Positions 30,072-39,617 of a DNA stretch of 64,000 nucleotides are shown piece by piece. The number at the start of each line of letters is the position of its first letter. Within the stretch, counting starts at the first letter, position 1. The notes below the pieces were generated by a model. That model worked only from the letters and a program-made list of their open reading frames with translations, made no database searches and was not told the DNA's origin. The translations under genes were made by a program, and so were the position numbers. Source of the DNA: Pseudomonadota bacterium (lineage in GTDB: Bacteria; Myxococcota_A; UBA796; CAJQPC01); NCBI GenBank assembly GCA_024228935.1, contig JAAESX010000091.1, forward strand, positions 186,001 through 250,000. Reading direction: 5' to 3'.

Positions 30072-30700
30072 AAGCGGTCGTCTTCACCAAGCCGCCCGTC
30101 CCGGGCACCGTGAAGACGCGCCTCATCCCCGCGCTGGGGCCCGAAGGCGCCGCCCAGCTCCACACCGCGATGGCCGCCGACGTGTTCGAGCTGGTCCGCG
30201 CGGCCGGGCTCGAGCTGACGGTCTCGCTGGCCGGCGACCCCGATCACCCCTGGGCGCGCTCGCTGGACTGCCCGGTCGAGCCCCAGGTCTCCGGGGACCT
30301 GGGGGCCCGCATGGCTCATGCGCTGCGAGGCGGAGACTGCCTCGCCCTGGGCACCGACGCACCGACGCTCCCCATCGAGGTCCTGCGCCGAGCGGCTCGC
30401 CTGGAGTCCGAGGTGGTGGTCGGCCCCGCCTTCGACGGCGGCTACTGGTGCATCGGCTGGAGCACCCCCCGGCCCGAGCTGCTCGCCGACATCGCCTGGA
30501 GCACCTCGTCGGTGCTGGCCGAGACGATGCTCCACGCCCGGCGGCACGAGATCGACGTCACGCTGCTGCCCTTCTGGTATGACGTGGACACCCCCGACGT
30601 GCTGGACCTCCTCGTCCAGCAACTGCGCTTTCTTCCCTCCTCCGTCGCCCCCCGGACTCGCGCATGCCTCTCCACACACAAGGCCTCCCGGCCGAGCTGA
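30068..30700 (+). CDS. TIGR04282/DUF2064 family glycosyltransferase
   Basis: MKAVVFTKPPVPGTVKTRLIPALGPEGAAQLHTAMAADVFELV...LALGTDAPTLPIEVL...VVVGPAFDGGYWCIG. Confidence 0.8.
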   Translation: MKAVVFTKPPVPGTVKTRLIPALGPEGAAQLHTAMAADVFELVRAAGLELTVSLAGDPDHPWARSLDCPVEPQVSGDLGARMAHALRGGDCLALGTDAPTLPIEVLRRAARLESEVVVGPAFDGGYWCIGWSTPRPELLADIAWSTSSVLAETMLHARRHEIDVTLLPFWYDVDTPDVLDLLVQQLRFLPSSVAPRTRACLSTHKASRPS

Positions 30701-32112
30701 AGTCGATCCACATCCTCGGAATCTGCGGCACTGCGATGGGCTCCATCGCCGGCATGCTCAAGGACGCCGGGTACGCCGTGACCGGCTCGGACACCGGCGC
30801 CTACCCGCCGATGAGCGACTACCTGGCCTCGCTCGGGATCACGATCCAGCTCGGCTACGTCGCCTCGAACCTCGACCACGACCCGGACCTGGTCGTTGTG
30901 GGGAACGTCATCCGGGCAACGTACGAGGAAGCCGTCGCCGTCGTCGAGCGCGACATGGACTACTGCAGCTTCCCGCACGTCCTGGGGGAGCTGTTCATGA
31001 AGGACGCCACGTCCATCGTGTGCGCCGGGACCCACGGGAAGACGACCACCAGCAGCATCACCGCCTGGCTGGCCGACGCGGCGGGCCTGAACCCCGGCTA
31101 CCTGATCGGTGGGGTCGTGAAGGGGTGGGATCGGACCGCTCGCGCCGGGGGCGGCACCCACTTCGTCATCGAGGGCGACGAGTACGACACGGCGTTCTTC
31201 GACAAGCGTCCGAAGTTCATGAGCTACCGGGCGAACACCGCCATCCTCACGAGCGTCGAGTTCGACCACGCCGACATCTACCGGGACCTGGAGCACTGCC
31301 AGGAGGCGTTCCGGGACCTGGTCCGCTCGATGCCCGAGGACGGCTGCGTGGTCGCTCGCTGGGACCACCCGAGCGTGCGCGCCGTGTGCGAGGAGTCCCC
31401 TTGCGAGGTCCGGAAGTACGGGCCCGACCAGGACTGGGACGGGCGCATCGAGCGGGTCGACCACGAGACCGGGACCATGACGTTCACGGTCCTGCGCGGC
31501 GGCGAGACCTTCGGCACGTTCACCTCGAACCTCGTCGGCGAGCACAACCTGTACAACCAGGTGGCGGCTGTCGCGGCGCTGGAGCGGGAGGGCTGCACGG
31601 CGGCCCAGCTCGCCGAGGGGTTCCGGACCTTCCGCGGCATCAAGCGCCGCCAGGACGTGGTCGCCGAGCCGGGCGGCGTGACCATCCTGGACGACTTCGC
31701 GCACCACCCCACCGCGGTCCAGGTGACGACCGAGGCCCTGCGCCTGCGCTTCGGCGGCCGACGACTGTGGGTGGTCTTCGAGCCGCGCAGCAACACCTCC
31801 CGCCGGAAGATCTTCCAGGAGCCCTACGCCGAGGCGTTCGGCGAGGCCGACCTGGTCACCATCAAGGCGACCTACGACGAGCGCATCCCGCTCGAGGAGC
31901 GCCTGGACCCCCATGAGCTCGCCGGAGCGATCCGCGCCCGCGGGACCGAGGCCAGCTGCCTCGACAAGACCGACGACATCGTGGCCCTGGTCGCCGCGAA
32001 CGCGCTCGAGGGCGACGTCGTGGCCGTCTACAGCAATGGCGGGTTCGACGGCATCCACAAGAAGCTCGTCGAAGCGCTCGAGCAGCGGTTCGGCCGCGCG
32101 ACCGAGGGCTGA
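30664..32112 (+). CDS. mpl: UDP-N-acetylmuramate:L-alanyl-gamma-D-glutamyl-meso-diaminopimelate ligase
   Basis: SIHILGICGTAMGSIAGMLKDAGYAVTGSDTGAYPPMSDYL; CAGTHGKTTTSSITAWL; DDFAHHPTAVQVTTEALR; FEPRSNTSRRKIF. Confidence 0.9.
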   Translation: MPLHTQGLPAELKSIHILGICGTAMGSIAGMLKDAGYAVTGSDTGAYPPMSDYLASLGITIQLGYVASNLDHDPDLVVVGNVIRATYEEAVAVVERDMDYCSFPHVLGELFMKDATSIVCAGTHGKTTTSSITAWLADAAGLNPGYLIGGVVKGWDRTARAGGGTHFVIEGDEYDTAFFDKRPKFMSYRANTAILTSVEFDHADIYRDLEHCQEAFRDLVRSMPEDGCVVARWDHPSVRAVCEESPCEVRKYGPDQDWDGRIERVDHETGTMTFTVLRGGETFGTFTSNLVGEHNLYNQVAAVAALEREGCTAAQLAEGFRTFRGIKRRQDVVAEPGGVTILDDFAHHPTAVQVTTEALRLRFGGRRLWVVFEPRSNTSRRKIFQEPYAEAFGEADLVTIKATYDERIPLEERLDPHELAGAIRARGTEASCLDKTDDIVALVAANALEGDVVAVYSNGGFDGIHKKLVEALEQRFGRATEG

Positions 32113-32121
32113 CGAGGGACG

Positions 32122-33534
32122 CTAGGCCGGGTCGTAGGGAACGACGATCGCCGCCCCAGGCTCGGCGTCGCCGCCGGACGAGAAGCCGCCGCTGATCAGG
32201 ATCGCTCCGTCCAGCAGCGCATCGACCCTGCAGCCGGGCCGCGCACGGTCCATCTCCAGGTACGGGTAGCGCTCGCCGCTCTCGAGGTTCAGGACCTCGA
32301 CCGTCGTCTGGGGCGTCTCGGGGGACCCATCGGCGGTCCCGCAGCCCAGCACGTACCAGCCGTCCTCGATCCAGGCGTCCCAGTCGCCGCTGACCCGAGG
32401 CCGCGCGGGGTCCACGCCGCCGACGAACGAGCGGCTGGGGATGTCGAACAGGCGACCCGTGATGGGGGTGTCCGAGGCCGACTCCCCAGCGCCGACCCAG
32501 ACCGTCTCGGCGTCCAGCGGGATGAGCATCGCGCCCTCGAGCAGGTCAAAATCGCCGCTCTCGACGGCGTAGAACGCGTCCGAGACGTTGGGGTTCACCG
32601 CCGCGGCGTCCTCGCTGAAGTTGAAGAGGCCGGTGGCGTTGGCGCTCATGCCCTGGACGAAGACCTCGCCCCCCTCGACCGCGACGCAGCCGGTCACGGC
32701 GGCCTGGTCGAGCCCCGTGATCACCACGTCCGACCAGTTCAGCTCGTTCGTGTCGGGGTCGTTGCGCATCCAGTCGACGGCCAGCGTCAACCGGTTGCCG
32801 CCCATCGCGACGCCGAAGCCCTCGCGGAACTCGGCCAGGCAGTGACCGGACCGGTCGTTGGTCATGTCCGTCTCAGAAGACAGGAGCCCGCTGACCGGGT
32901 CGTACTGGAACACCCCGGGATGGGCGCGGCCGCTGCCGGCGAGGATCGTGCGCCCGCCAGTGATGAGCAGCGTCCGATCCGGCCGGACGGTCCACGAAGC
33001 CGCGTAGAGCCCCAGCGGCGCGTAGGTCCCAGTGGGCTTGAAGATGCCCTCGGCCGGGTCGTAGACCTCGAGATCGGCGTACGCGACGCCGCCATCAGGG
33101 CTGCGACCGCCGAACAGGAGCACGCGGCCGTCGGGCAGCCGGGCGGACAGGTGCTCGGACCGTGGCGCCGCCATCTCGTCGGCCACAGGCAGGACCTGGT
33201 TCACCGGCAGGAACGTCATGGGGATCGTCAGATCGACGCCGGGAGCGAGCCACACCTCGGCCGAGCGGCCGTAGCTCACGACGGTGCCTCCCCCCAGCCC
33301 CGCGACCCGGAAGCGTCCGGTGCCGAAGTGGTCCAGCCCCGGGACCTGGGCGTCCTCATCCAACGAGAAGCTGGACTGCTCGACGACCTGTCCGTCGACG
33401 ACGAGCTCGATCAGCACACTGTCCACGCCGTTCCACGGATCGGCGATCGTCGGGTTCACCAGGTCCAGGACCAGCGTCCCTTCCTGGTTCACGATGGTCG
33501 GTCCGCCCGTGCAGGCCAGCATCAAGAGCCACAT
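32122..33534 (-). CDS. Kelch-repeat-like lipoprotein
   Basis: MWLLMLACTGGP; repeats APRSEHLSARLPDGRVLLFGGRSPDGG, ASWTVRPDRTLLITGGRTI, VDALLDGAILISGGFS. Confidence 0.65.
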   Translation of the reverse strand: MWLLMLACTGGPTIVNQEGTLVLDLVNPTIADPWNGVDSVLIELVVDGQVVEQSSFSLDEDAQVPGLDHFGTGRFRVAGLGGGTVVSYGRSAEVWLAPGVDLTIPMTFLPVNQVLPVADEMAAPRSEHLSARLPDGRVLLFGGRSPDGGVAYADLEVYDPAEGIFKPTGTYAPLGLYAASWTVRPDRTLLITGGRTILAGSGRAHPGVFQYDPVSGLLSSETDMTNDRSGHCLAEFREGFGVAMGGNRLTLAVDWMRNDPDTNELNWSDVVITGLDQAAVTGCVAVEGGEVFVQGMSANATGLFNFSEDAAAVNPNVSDAFYAVESGDFDLLEGAMLIPLDAETVWVGAGESASDTPITGRLFDIPSRSFVGGVDPARPRVSGDWDAWIEDGWYVLGCGTADGSPETPQTTVEVLNLESGERYPYLEMDRARPGCRVDALLDGAILISGGFSSGGDAEPGAAIVVPYDPA

Positions 33535-33567
33535 CGACCCCCAGTTAACCCCGGTTAGGTGACGGCT

Positions 33568-34815
33568 GTGGATGGACACTCGCTACCGAACCTGAAGACC
33601 AGCCTGCCCGGACCGGCCAGCCGCGCCCTCGTGGACCGCCTCGCGCGGGTCGAGTGCCCTGCCATCACGTCCCGGCGGGCACGACGAGCCGAGGCGCTCG
33701 GGGTGGCCGACACCGACCCCATCGTGTGGTCGTCGGCGCGCGGAGCGAACGTCCTGGACGTCGATGGCAACGTGCTCGTCGACCTGACCGCCGGGTTCGG
33801 GGTCGCCAGCGTCGGCCACGCCCACCCCGCCGTCGTCGCCGCGGGACAGGCCCAGCTCGGGGTCCTTCCGCACGCCATGGGGGACGCGTTCCCCGACCCC
33901 CGGCGCATCGAGCTGCTCGAGCGACTCGCCGAGCTGACCGGGCTGTCCCACACGATCCTCGGCAGCTCCGGGTCCGACGCGGTCGAGGCCGCGCTCAAGA
34001 CGGCGCGCATGGCCACCGGGCGGGACGGCGTCCTGGCCTTTGAGGGCGCGTACCACGGGCTCAGCTACGGCGCGCTCGCGGTCACCGGGTACAAGACGGG
34101 CGCATTCCAGGCCCCATTCGCGGCCCAGCTCGGGGCGCATGTTCGACGCGCCGAGTTCGGCGGCGAGCTGCCCTCGCTGGATGGCATCGGCGCCGTGATC
34201 GTCGAGCCCATCCAAGGCCGCGGCGGAGTCCGGGTCCCTCCCCCGGGATGGCTCGCTGGCGTCCGTGCGGCCTGCGACCAGGCCGGCGCGGTCCTGATCC
34301 TGGATGAGATCTACACGGGCTTCGGGCGCACCGGCTCGCTGTTCGCCTTCCAGCACGAGGGGGTCCGACCGGACCTGCTGTGCGTCGGCAAGGGCATGGC
34401 CGGCGGCTACCCCATCTCCGCCTGCATCGGCACCCGCGAGGTGATGGCCAGCTGGGGCGCCAGCAAGGGCGAGGCGCTCCACACCCAGACATTCCTGGGC
34501 AACCCCGTGGGCAGCGCGATGGCGCTCGCCTGCATCGACCTGGTCGTGAACGGCGAGCTCCACGCCCGAGCCGAGGAGTACGGCGACTGGGCCCGACGCC
34601 GTCTGGCTCGGCACGGGAACCTGCGCGGCCGGGGCCTGTTGCTGGGGCTCGAGCTCCCCGACGCGCTCGGCACCTCGCGGGCCCTCTTCGAGCGAGGCTG
34701 GATCGCGCTGCCCGCGGGCGAGCAGGGAGAGGTGCTGTGCCTGACTCCGCCGCTGACCATCTCGGGAGCGCAGCTCGAGGGCTTCTTCGATGTGCTCGAC
34801 GAGGTGCTCTCTTGA
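33568..34815 (+). CDS. class III (PLP-dependent) aminotransferase
   Basis: VDGNVLVDLTAGFGVASVGHAHPAVVAAGQAQLG...LGSSGSDAVEAALKTARMATGR...ILDEIYTGFGRTGSLFAFQHEGVRPDLLCVGKGMAGGYPISACIG; alternative upstream GTG 33559. Confidence 0.88.
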   Translation: MDGHSLPNLKTSLPGPASRALVDRLARVECPAITSRRARRAEALGVADTDPIVWSSARGANVLDVDGNVLVDLTAGFGVASVGHAHPAVVAAGQAQLGVLPHAMGDAFPDPRRIELLERLAELTGLSHTILGSSGSDAVEAALKTARMATGRDGVLAFEGAYHGLSYGALAVTGYKTGAFQAPFAAQLGAHVRRAEFGGELPSLDGIGAVIVEPIQGRGGVRVPPPGWLAGVRAACDQAGAVLILDEIYTGFGRTGSLFAFQHEGVRPDLLCVGKGMAGGYPISACIGTREVMASWGASKGEALHTQTFLGNPVGSAMALACIDLVVNGELHARAEEYGDWARRRLARHGNLRGRGLLLGLELPDALGTSRALFERGWIALPAGEQGEVLCLTPPLTISGAQLEGFFDVLDEVLS

Positions 34816-35738
34816 AGGCCCGAGCGCTGCAGCTCATCCGTGAGGGCGGGGACGTCGAGGCGTTCGCGTTGGAGCTGTTCCGCTACCAGCGCGACCGCAG
34901 TCCGGCGTACTCGCGACTGGTCGGAGACGTCGAGCCTGGCTCGCTCGCCGAGATCCCGGCCATCCCGGTCTCACTGTGCAAGGACGCCATCTTCTCGACG
35001 GTCGAGGACGGCCCGGTCTTCCGGACCAGCGGCACGACCTCGGGCCGGCGTGGACAGCACCGGATGGCCGACACCGCCGCCTACGACGAGGCCGCCCGAC
35101 GCTGGTTCGAGGCCTGTGTCGCGAACGCCCCGACCCGCTGCGTGTCGCTCTGCCCGACGAACGTGGACAGCTCGCTCGGGCACATGGTCCGGCTCCTCTA
35201 CCCCGAGGCCCAGACGTTCTTCGACGAGTCCCTGGACGTCGATGGCGCCTGGGATGCGCTCGCCGGAGGGCCTGTCTTCCTGGCCACCACCGCCTTCGCG
35301 CTGGCCTGGCTCTTCGAGTCCGACCGCCGGGTCGAGCTCGCGCCAGGCTCGGTGCTGATGGTCACCGGCGGCTTCAAGGGCCGCACGCGGAGCCTCACCG
35401 AGGCCGAGCTGGACGTCCGCGCCAGGCTCGGTGAGGTCCGACGCATCGACGAGTACGGCATGACCGAGCTGTCCTCGCAGCTCTGGGGCGCTCCCGGCCA
35501 GGGCTTCGCTCCCCCACCCTGGCTCGTCCCCTACACGGTGGACCCGCTGTCCGGCGAGCCGACCGACGGGATCGGGCTGTTGCGCTTCGTCGACTGTGCG
35601 AACTGGAGCAGCATGGTCGCCATCGAGACCGAGGATCTGGGCGAGGTCCGCGACGGCCGGGTGTTCCTGCGCGGCCGGCTCGAGGCCTCGGCAGCTCGAG
35701 GATGCTCGCTGACCGCCGAGGAAGCCCATGGGGCTTGA
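34812..35738 (+). CDS. LuxE-like acyl-protein synthetase
   Basis: IPAIPVSLCKDAIFSTVEDGPVFRTSGTTSGRRGQHRMADTAAYD...VLMVTGGFKGRTRSLTEAEL...RRIDEYGMTELSSQLW; TTG start overlaps preceding stop. Confidence 0.82.
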   Translation: MKARALQLIREGGDVEAFALELFRYQRDRSPAYSRLVGDVEPGSLAEIPAIPVSLCKDAIFSTVEDGPVFRTSGTTSGRRGQHRMADTAAYDEAARRWFEACVANAPTRCVSLCPTNVDSSLGHMVRLLYPEAQTFFDESLDVDGAWDALAGGPVFLATTAFALAWLFESDRRVELAPGSVLMVTGGFKGRTRSLTEAELDVRARLGEVRRIDEYGMTELSSQLWGAPGQGFAPPPWLVPYTVDPLSGEPTDGIGLLRFVDCANWSSMVAIETEDLGEVRDGRVFLRGRLEASAARGCSLTAEEAHGA

Positions 35739-36633
35739 TCGCCTGACCGACCCCGCGACCTGGGGAACCGGGCTGTCAGACGAGGGGGCACGCCGCGCGC
35801 TGGCCGCAGAGGTGGCCTGCATCGAGGCCGCAGACGACCGCAGGGTGGCCGACCGGAAGGTCCTGATCTGGTGCGCCGGAAACGTCTTCACCGCCCCGCT
35901 GCGCTGGGTCCACCGCTTCCCGGACGCGGTCCTGAAGGCCCCGTCCAGCCGCCCGGGCCCCGCGCTCGCCATCGGCCAGGCGTTTGGATGTCCGGTCGAG
36001 GTCCTGCCACACGCCGAGGCGTTCCATCTGCTGGACGAGGCGGACGCTGTGCTGGGGTTCGGCTCGGACCAGGCGATGGACGAGCTGGCCTCACGGCTGA
36101 CCGTGCCCCACTCGCTCCATGGGCACCGGGTCAGCGTGGCCGTCGTCGAGGACATCTCGAACGACAACGCTCGCAAGGTCGCGATGGACGCCGTGCTGCA
36201 CGACGGACAGGGCTGCCGCAGCCCGGCGTGCGTCTTCGTCCTGGGCGACGCCGAGCGGTTCTCGATGCGGCTCGCCCAGGCCCTGCGCGAGCTCGCCCAC
36301 GAGGTCCCCCGGGGCGACATCGACCCCGCGCTCGGGCCGCAGATCCGTCACCGACTGGGCCTGGGTCGAGTGTACGGACGAACGTGGAACGGCAGCGAGT
36401 GGGGGGTGCCCATGCTCCCGGTAGAGCACGCAGATCCGGTCGCGCTCCCCCGCGTCGTGACCGTGCACCCCGCGACCCGCGCCGCCATCGAGGACACGCT
36501 GTCCACCTGGCCGATCTCGGCCGTCAGCAGCGACGTCGAGCTGGACCGGCCGACCGTCAGCCTGGGGCAGCTCCAGTCCCCGCCCGACGACGGGACGTGG
36601 GAGGGTGTCGACATCCTGGAGCGCCTCGCATGA
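35728..36633 (+). CDS. LuxC-like acyl-CoA/acyl-protein reductase
   Basis: KVLIWCAGNVFTAPLRWVHRFPDAVLKAPSS...VAVVEDISNDNARKVAMDAVLHDGQGCRSPACVFVLG. Confidence 0.75.
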   Translation: MGLDRLTDPATWGTGLSDEGARRALAAEVACIEAADDRRVADRKVLIWCAGNVFTAPLRWVHRFPDAVLKAPSSRPGPALAIGQAFGCPVEVLPHAEAFHLLDEADAVLGFGSDQAMDELASRLTVPHSLHGHRVSVAVVEDISNDNARKVAMDAVLHDGQGCRSPACVFVLGDAERFSMRLAQALRELAHEVPRGDIDPALGPQIRHRLGLGRVYGRTWNGSEWGVPMLPVEHADPVALPRVVTVHPATRAAIEDTLSTWPISAVSSDVELDRPTVSLGQLQSPPDDGTWEGVDILERLA

Positions 36634-37634
36634 CGATCTCGGACGAAGCGCGCGCCCTGCACGAGCGCGCGCTCATCGTGGACCTGCACTGCGACGTGCT
36701 CCTGACCACGACGTTCCTGAAGTGGAACTGGGCCCGCCGGCACCGACCGAACCCGACCCCGGGCGCGCTCCTGATGGGCCACGTCGACATCCCCCGGCTG
36801 CGCGAAGGGAACGTCGGGGCGATGGCCCTGGGCATCGTGACCTCGCCGCTGGCGGGCAACCGTGGCCCGACCAAGATCGAGCGGATGCTCGACCGGATGG
36901 ACGACAAGCTGCGCCTGCACCCAGACCACCTGGAGCTGGGGACGACAACCCAGGCCATCCGGCGCATCCGAGAGGACGGTCGCATCGCGTGCTTCGCCGG
37001 GCTGGAGGGCGTGCATGGACTGCGCGGGAAGCTGGACCGGCTCGAGCACTACCGCGACCGTGGCATGCGCTTCTGCGGCCTCGCCCACTTCACCGAGAAC
37101 GAGGCCTGCAAGCCCATGGTGGGCTGGGGACAACACCCCACGGCCGGCCTGACCGACTACGGCCGCGACCTGGTCGACGAGCTGAACCGGCTGAACATGG
37201 TCGTGGACGTCGCCCACGTGAACAAGGGCGGCGTCATGGAGACCTGCGCCCGGTCCAAGGCCCCCGTCATCTGCTCGCACACCGCCTGCAACGGTGTCTA
37301 CAGCTCACCCAGGGGGCTGGACGACGAGCAGCTGCGCGCCATCGCCGACACCGGCGGCATCGTCGGCGTCATCTTCGTCTCGATGTTCCTCGGCCCCGGC
37401 GGGCTGGCGGCGGTCGTGGAACACCTGACCTGGATCCGGGACACGGTCGGCGTCGAGCACTGCGCCATCGGCAGCGACTGGGAAGGCTTCGCCAGCTACC
37501 CGCGCGAACTGGACGGCGCGGACAAGCTGCCGCTGCTCACGCAGGCCCTGTTGGACCGCGGCTGGACCCACGGCGAGATCCTCGCCGCATGGGGCGGCAA
37601 CTTCATGCGCGTGCTCGGAGAGGTCGCCGGCTGA
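36630..37634 (+). CDS. membrane/renal dipeptidase family (peptidase M19)
   Basis: LIVDLHCDVLLTTTF (HxD), FAGLEGVHGL, MVVDVAHVNKGGVMETCARSKAPVICSHTACNGV, CAIGSDWEGF. Confidence 0.9.
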   Translation: MTISDEARALHERALIVDLHCDVLLTTTFLKWNWARRHRPNPTPGALLMGHVDIPRLREGNVGAMALGIVTSPLAGNRGPTKIERMLDRMDDKLRLHPDHLELGTTTQAIRRIREDGRIACFAGLEGVHGLRGKLDRLEHYRDRGMRFCGLAHFTENEACKPMVGWGQHPTAGLTDYGRDLVDELNRLNMVVDVAHVNKGGVMETCARSKAPVICSHTACNGVYSSPRGLDDEQLRAIADTGGIVGVIFVSMFLGPGGLAAVVEHLTWIRDTVGVEHCAIGSDWEGFASYPRELDGADKLPLLTQALLDRGWTHGEILAAWGGNFMRVLGEVAG

Positions 37635-37640
37635 GGGCGC

Positions 37641-38279
37641 CTATTCCTTGGTGCGGGCCTGGACGCGGGGACGAGCGGGCAGATGCCCTTCCATCTTCGT
37701 GCGAGCGCGAGCCAGATCGCGGCTGATCTGCGCCGGGTGGACGCCCAGCTCCTGAGCGATGTCTCGGCCGGTGCGGCCTTCCAGCCACGCCTCAAGCACC
37801 TGCGCTGGCCGGTCGTCGTTCTCGCTCAGGTAGGTCCGCACGGCGCGGGTGGCCCCGGCCTTGCGTGCACCGTCACCGCCCATGCGGGCCACGACCCCAT
37901 CGGCGTTCTCGAGCGACCACGCCGACATGCAGCGCATCGCGCCCGGATCCTGACCCGACGCCGGGACCTGCGCAGCGCGACGGCTGGCGTGGCGACGCAT
38001 GCGCTTGGCCTCGGCCGAACGCGCTCCCCAGGCGGCCTGGACGACCAGGTAGGTCCGCAAGGTCCCCCGCTCGGGGTCGTACGGCTCCATGAGCGCCGGC
38101 CCGCGGGCCCACAGCTCCTGGGAGAACTCCTCGACCTCGGCGACCGAGAAGCCCGAGAGCGCCCGCGCCATCGCCCGACGAACGTCGGACCGGTAGCGCT
38201 TGTAGATCTCGTCGAAGGCGGAGCGATCTCCGTCCAGGTAGCGACGAACGAGGTCGAGGTCGGGGGTGCGGTTCTTCAT
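37641..38279 (-). CDS. ECF-like RNA polymerase sigma factor
   Basis: DLDLVRRYLDGDRSAFDEIYKRYRSDVRRAMAR...FSQELWARGPALMEPYDPERGTLRTYLVVQAAWGARSAEAKRMRRH; C-terminal HTH GRTGRDIAQELGVHPAQISRDLARARTKM. Confidence 0.7.
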   Translation of the reverse strand: MKNRTPDLDLVRRYLDGDRSAFDEIYKRYRSDVRRAMARALSGFSVAEVEEFSQELWARGPALMEPYDPERGTLRTYLVVQAAWGARSAEAKRMRRHASRRAAQVPASGQDPGAMRCMSAWSLENADGVVARMGGDGARKAGATRAVRTYLSENDDRPAQVLEAWLEGRTGRDIAQELGVHPAQISRDLARARTKMEGHLPARPRVQARTKE

Positions 38280-38360
38280 CACCACAACAATAGCCACGTT
38301 TCCGGCTGGATTCGTGAACATCTCACGTGCACGTGAGAGTCCTGCAAGACCGCGCCCGCC

Positions 38361-39434
38361 TCAGGCGTGCGCGGCGGTCCGAGCGAGCTGACGCAGGAAG
38401 AACGGGTTGTCCCGAATTCCCGAGTGATCCCGCAGGCGAATGAGTGCCTCGCGCTCGATCTGGCGCACGCGCTCGCGCGAGAGCCCCATCTCCTTGCCGA
38501 CCTCGGACAGGGTCCGGAACTCACCGTCGTCGAGACCGTAACGGCGCGTCAGGACGAACCGCTGGCGGTCGCTGAGCACGGCGGCGAACGCGTCGTGCAT
38601 GCGGGACAGCTCCTGGGCCTGGATGGCCTCGCCGTCGGGCGGCGGGGCGTCGTCGTCGCTCAGGAAGCGCTCCAGCGGACGCGGGCGAGGCCCATCGTCG
38701 ACGGGCTGCTCGAGCGAGATCGTGTTGCCCTGGGACAGGAGCAGCTCGGCGCGCTCCTTGTCGATGCCGACCTCCTGGGCCAGATCCTGGACGTTGTACT
38801 CGATGCCACTGCTCTCGAAGCGCTTCATGGCCTTGCGCAGGTTGCGCGTCTGCTCGACGGCGCAGCCCGGGAGGCGCACGGGGCGTCCGGTGTGGTCGAT
38901 GGCGCGGGTCATCTGGGCACGAACCCACCAGCGCGCGTACGTGGAGAAGCGGATGCCGCGGTCCGGGTCGAAGCGCTTGGCGGCGCGAAGGAGACCGATG
39001 TAGCCCTCCTGCACCAGATCCTCTTCGTCCATGAACGGACCGGCGAGCTTGCGGGCCTCACCGTGGGCGATGCGGCGACCGCTCATGGCGAGACGCCAGC
39101 GGAGGTTCTCGGCCTCCTGCCAGGCACCACTCGCGCGGCGGGCGGGCTTCTTGAACTCGGGCATGGCCTTCGCCTTCGCGGCGATTGTCATGACGGCTTC
39201 TTCGAGGCGACTCACGGCTCCAGCGCGGGTGCGCTCGGCGCGGTCGGGGCGACGACCGATGATGGCGCGAGCCTCATCGATATGGAGGATGGCGTCGCGG
39301 GCCGCATCCTCAGCGCGACGGATCCGCCGCGCCATGTCCTTCTCCTCTTCCGCCGTCAGCCGCTCTCCGCGGCTGGTGGCGCGCTCACCAAATGGGTTTT
39401 CTTCAGCGGCGTCGTCGGGTCGATACGAGGGCAT
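38361..39434 (-). CDS. sigma-70 family RNA polymerase sigma factor (RpoH/RpoS-like group)
   Basis: EDLVQEGYIGLLRAAKRFDPDRGIRFSTYARWWVRAQMTRAI...RYGLDDGEFRTLSEVGKEMGLSRERVRQIEREALIRLR. Confidence 0.9.
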   Translation of the reverse strand: MPSYRPDDAAEENPFGERATSRGERLTAEEEKDMARRIRRAEDAARDAILHIDEARAIIGRRPDRAERTRAGAVSRLEEAVMTIAAKAKAMPEFKKPARRASGAWQEAENLRWRLAMSGRRIAHGEARKLAGPFMDEEDLVQEGYIGLLRAAKRFDPDRGIRFSTYARWWVRAQMTRAIDHTGRPVRLPGCAVEQTRNLRKAMKRFESSGIEYNVQDLAQEVGIDKERAELLLSQGNTISLEQPVDDGPRPRPLERFLSDDDAPPPDGEAIQAQELSRMHDAFAAVLSDRQRFVLTRRYGLDDGEFRTLSEVGKEMGLSRERVRQIEREALIRLRDHSGIRDNPFFLRQLARTAAHA

Positions 39435-39617
39435 CGAGTCTCCTGGACAGTCCCCAGAGGCAAGGGGACGACATGGAATTGAGTGGAGAAGTCGCCGTCT
39501 GGCGGCGGGAGGTGCCTAGGCTCCCTGCCGAGAAGCGTTGCGGGGGGGTTCTACAGCCGGTTGGCTGCAATATTTGTCAAAATGATGTCAGGCGGCTGCA
39601 GGTCAAAAATGCACGAA

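Noticed and set aside
39435-39617. AT-richer intergenic stretch checked for a tRNA, attenuator or ncRNA
   Set aside because: No cloverleaf or convincing terminator hairpin seen by eye; possible sigma-factor gene promoter only
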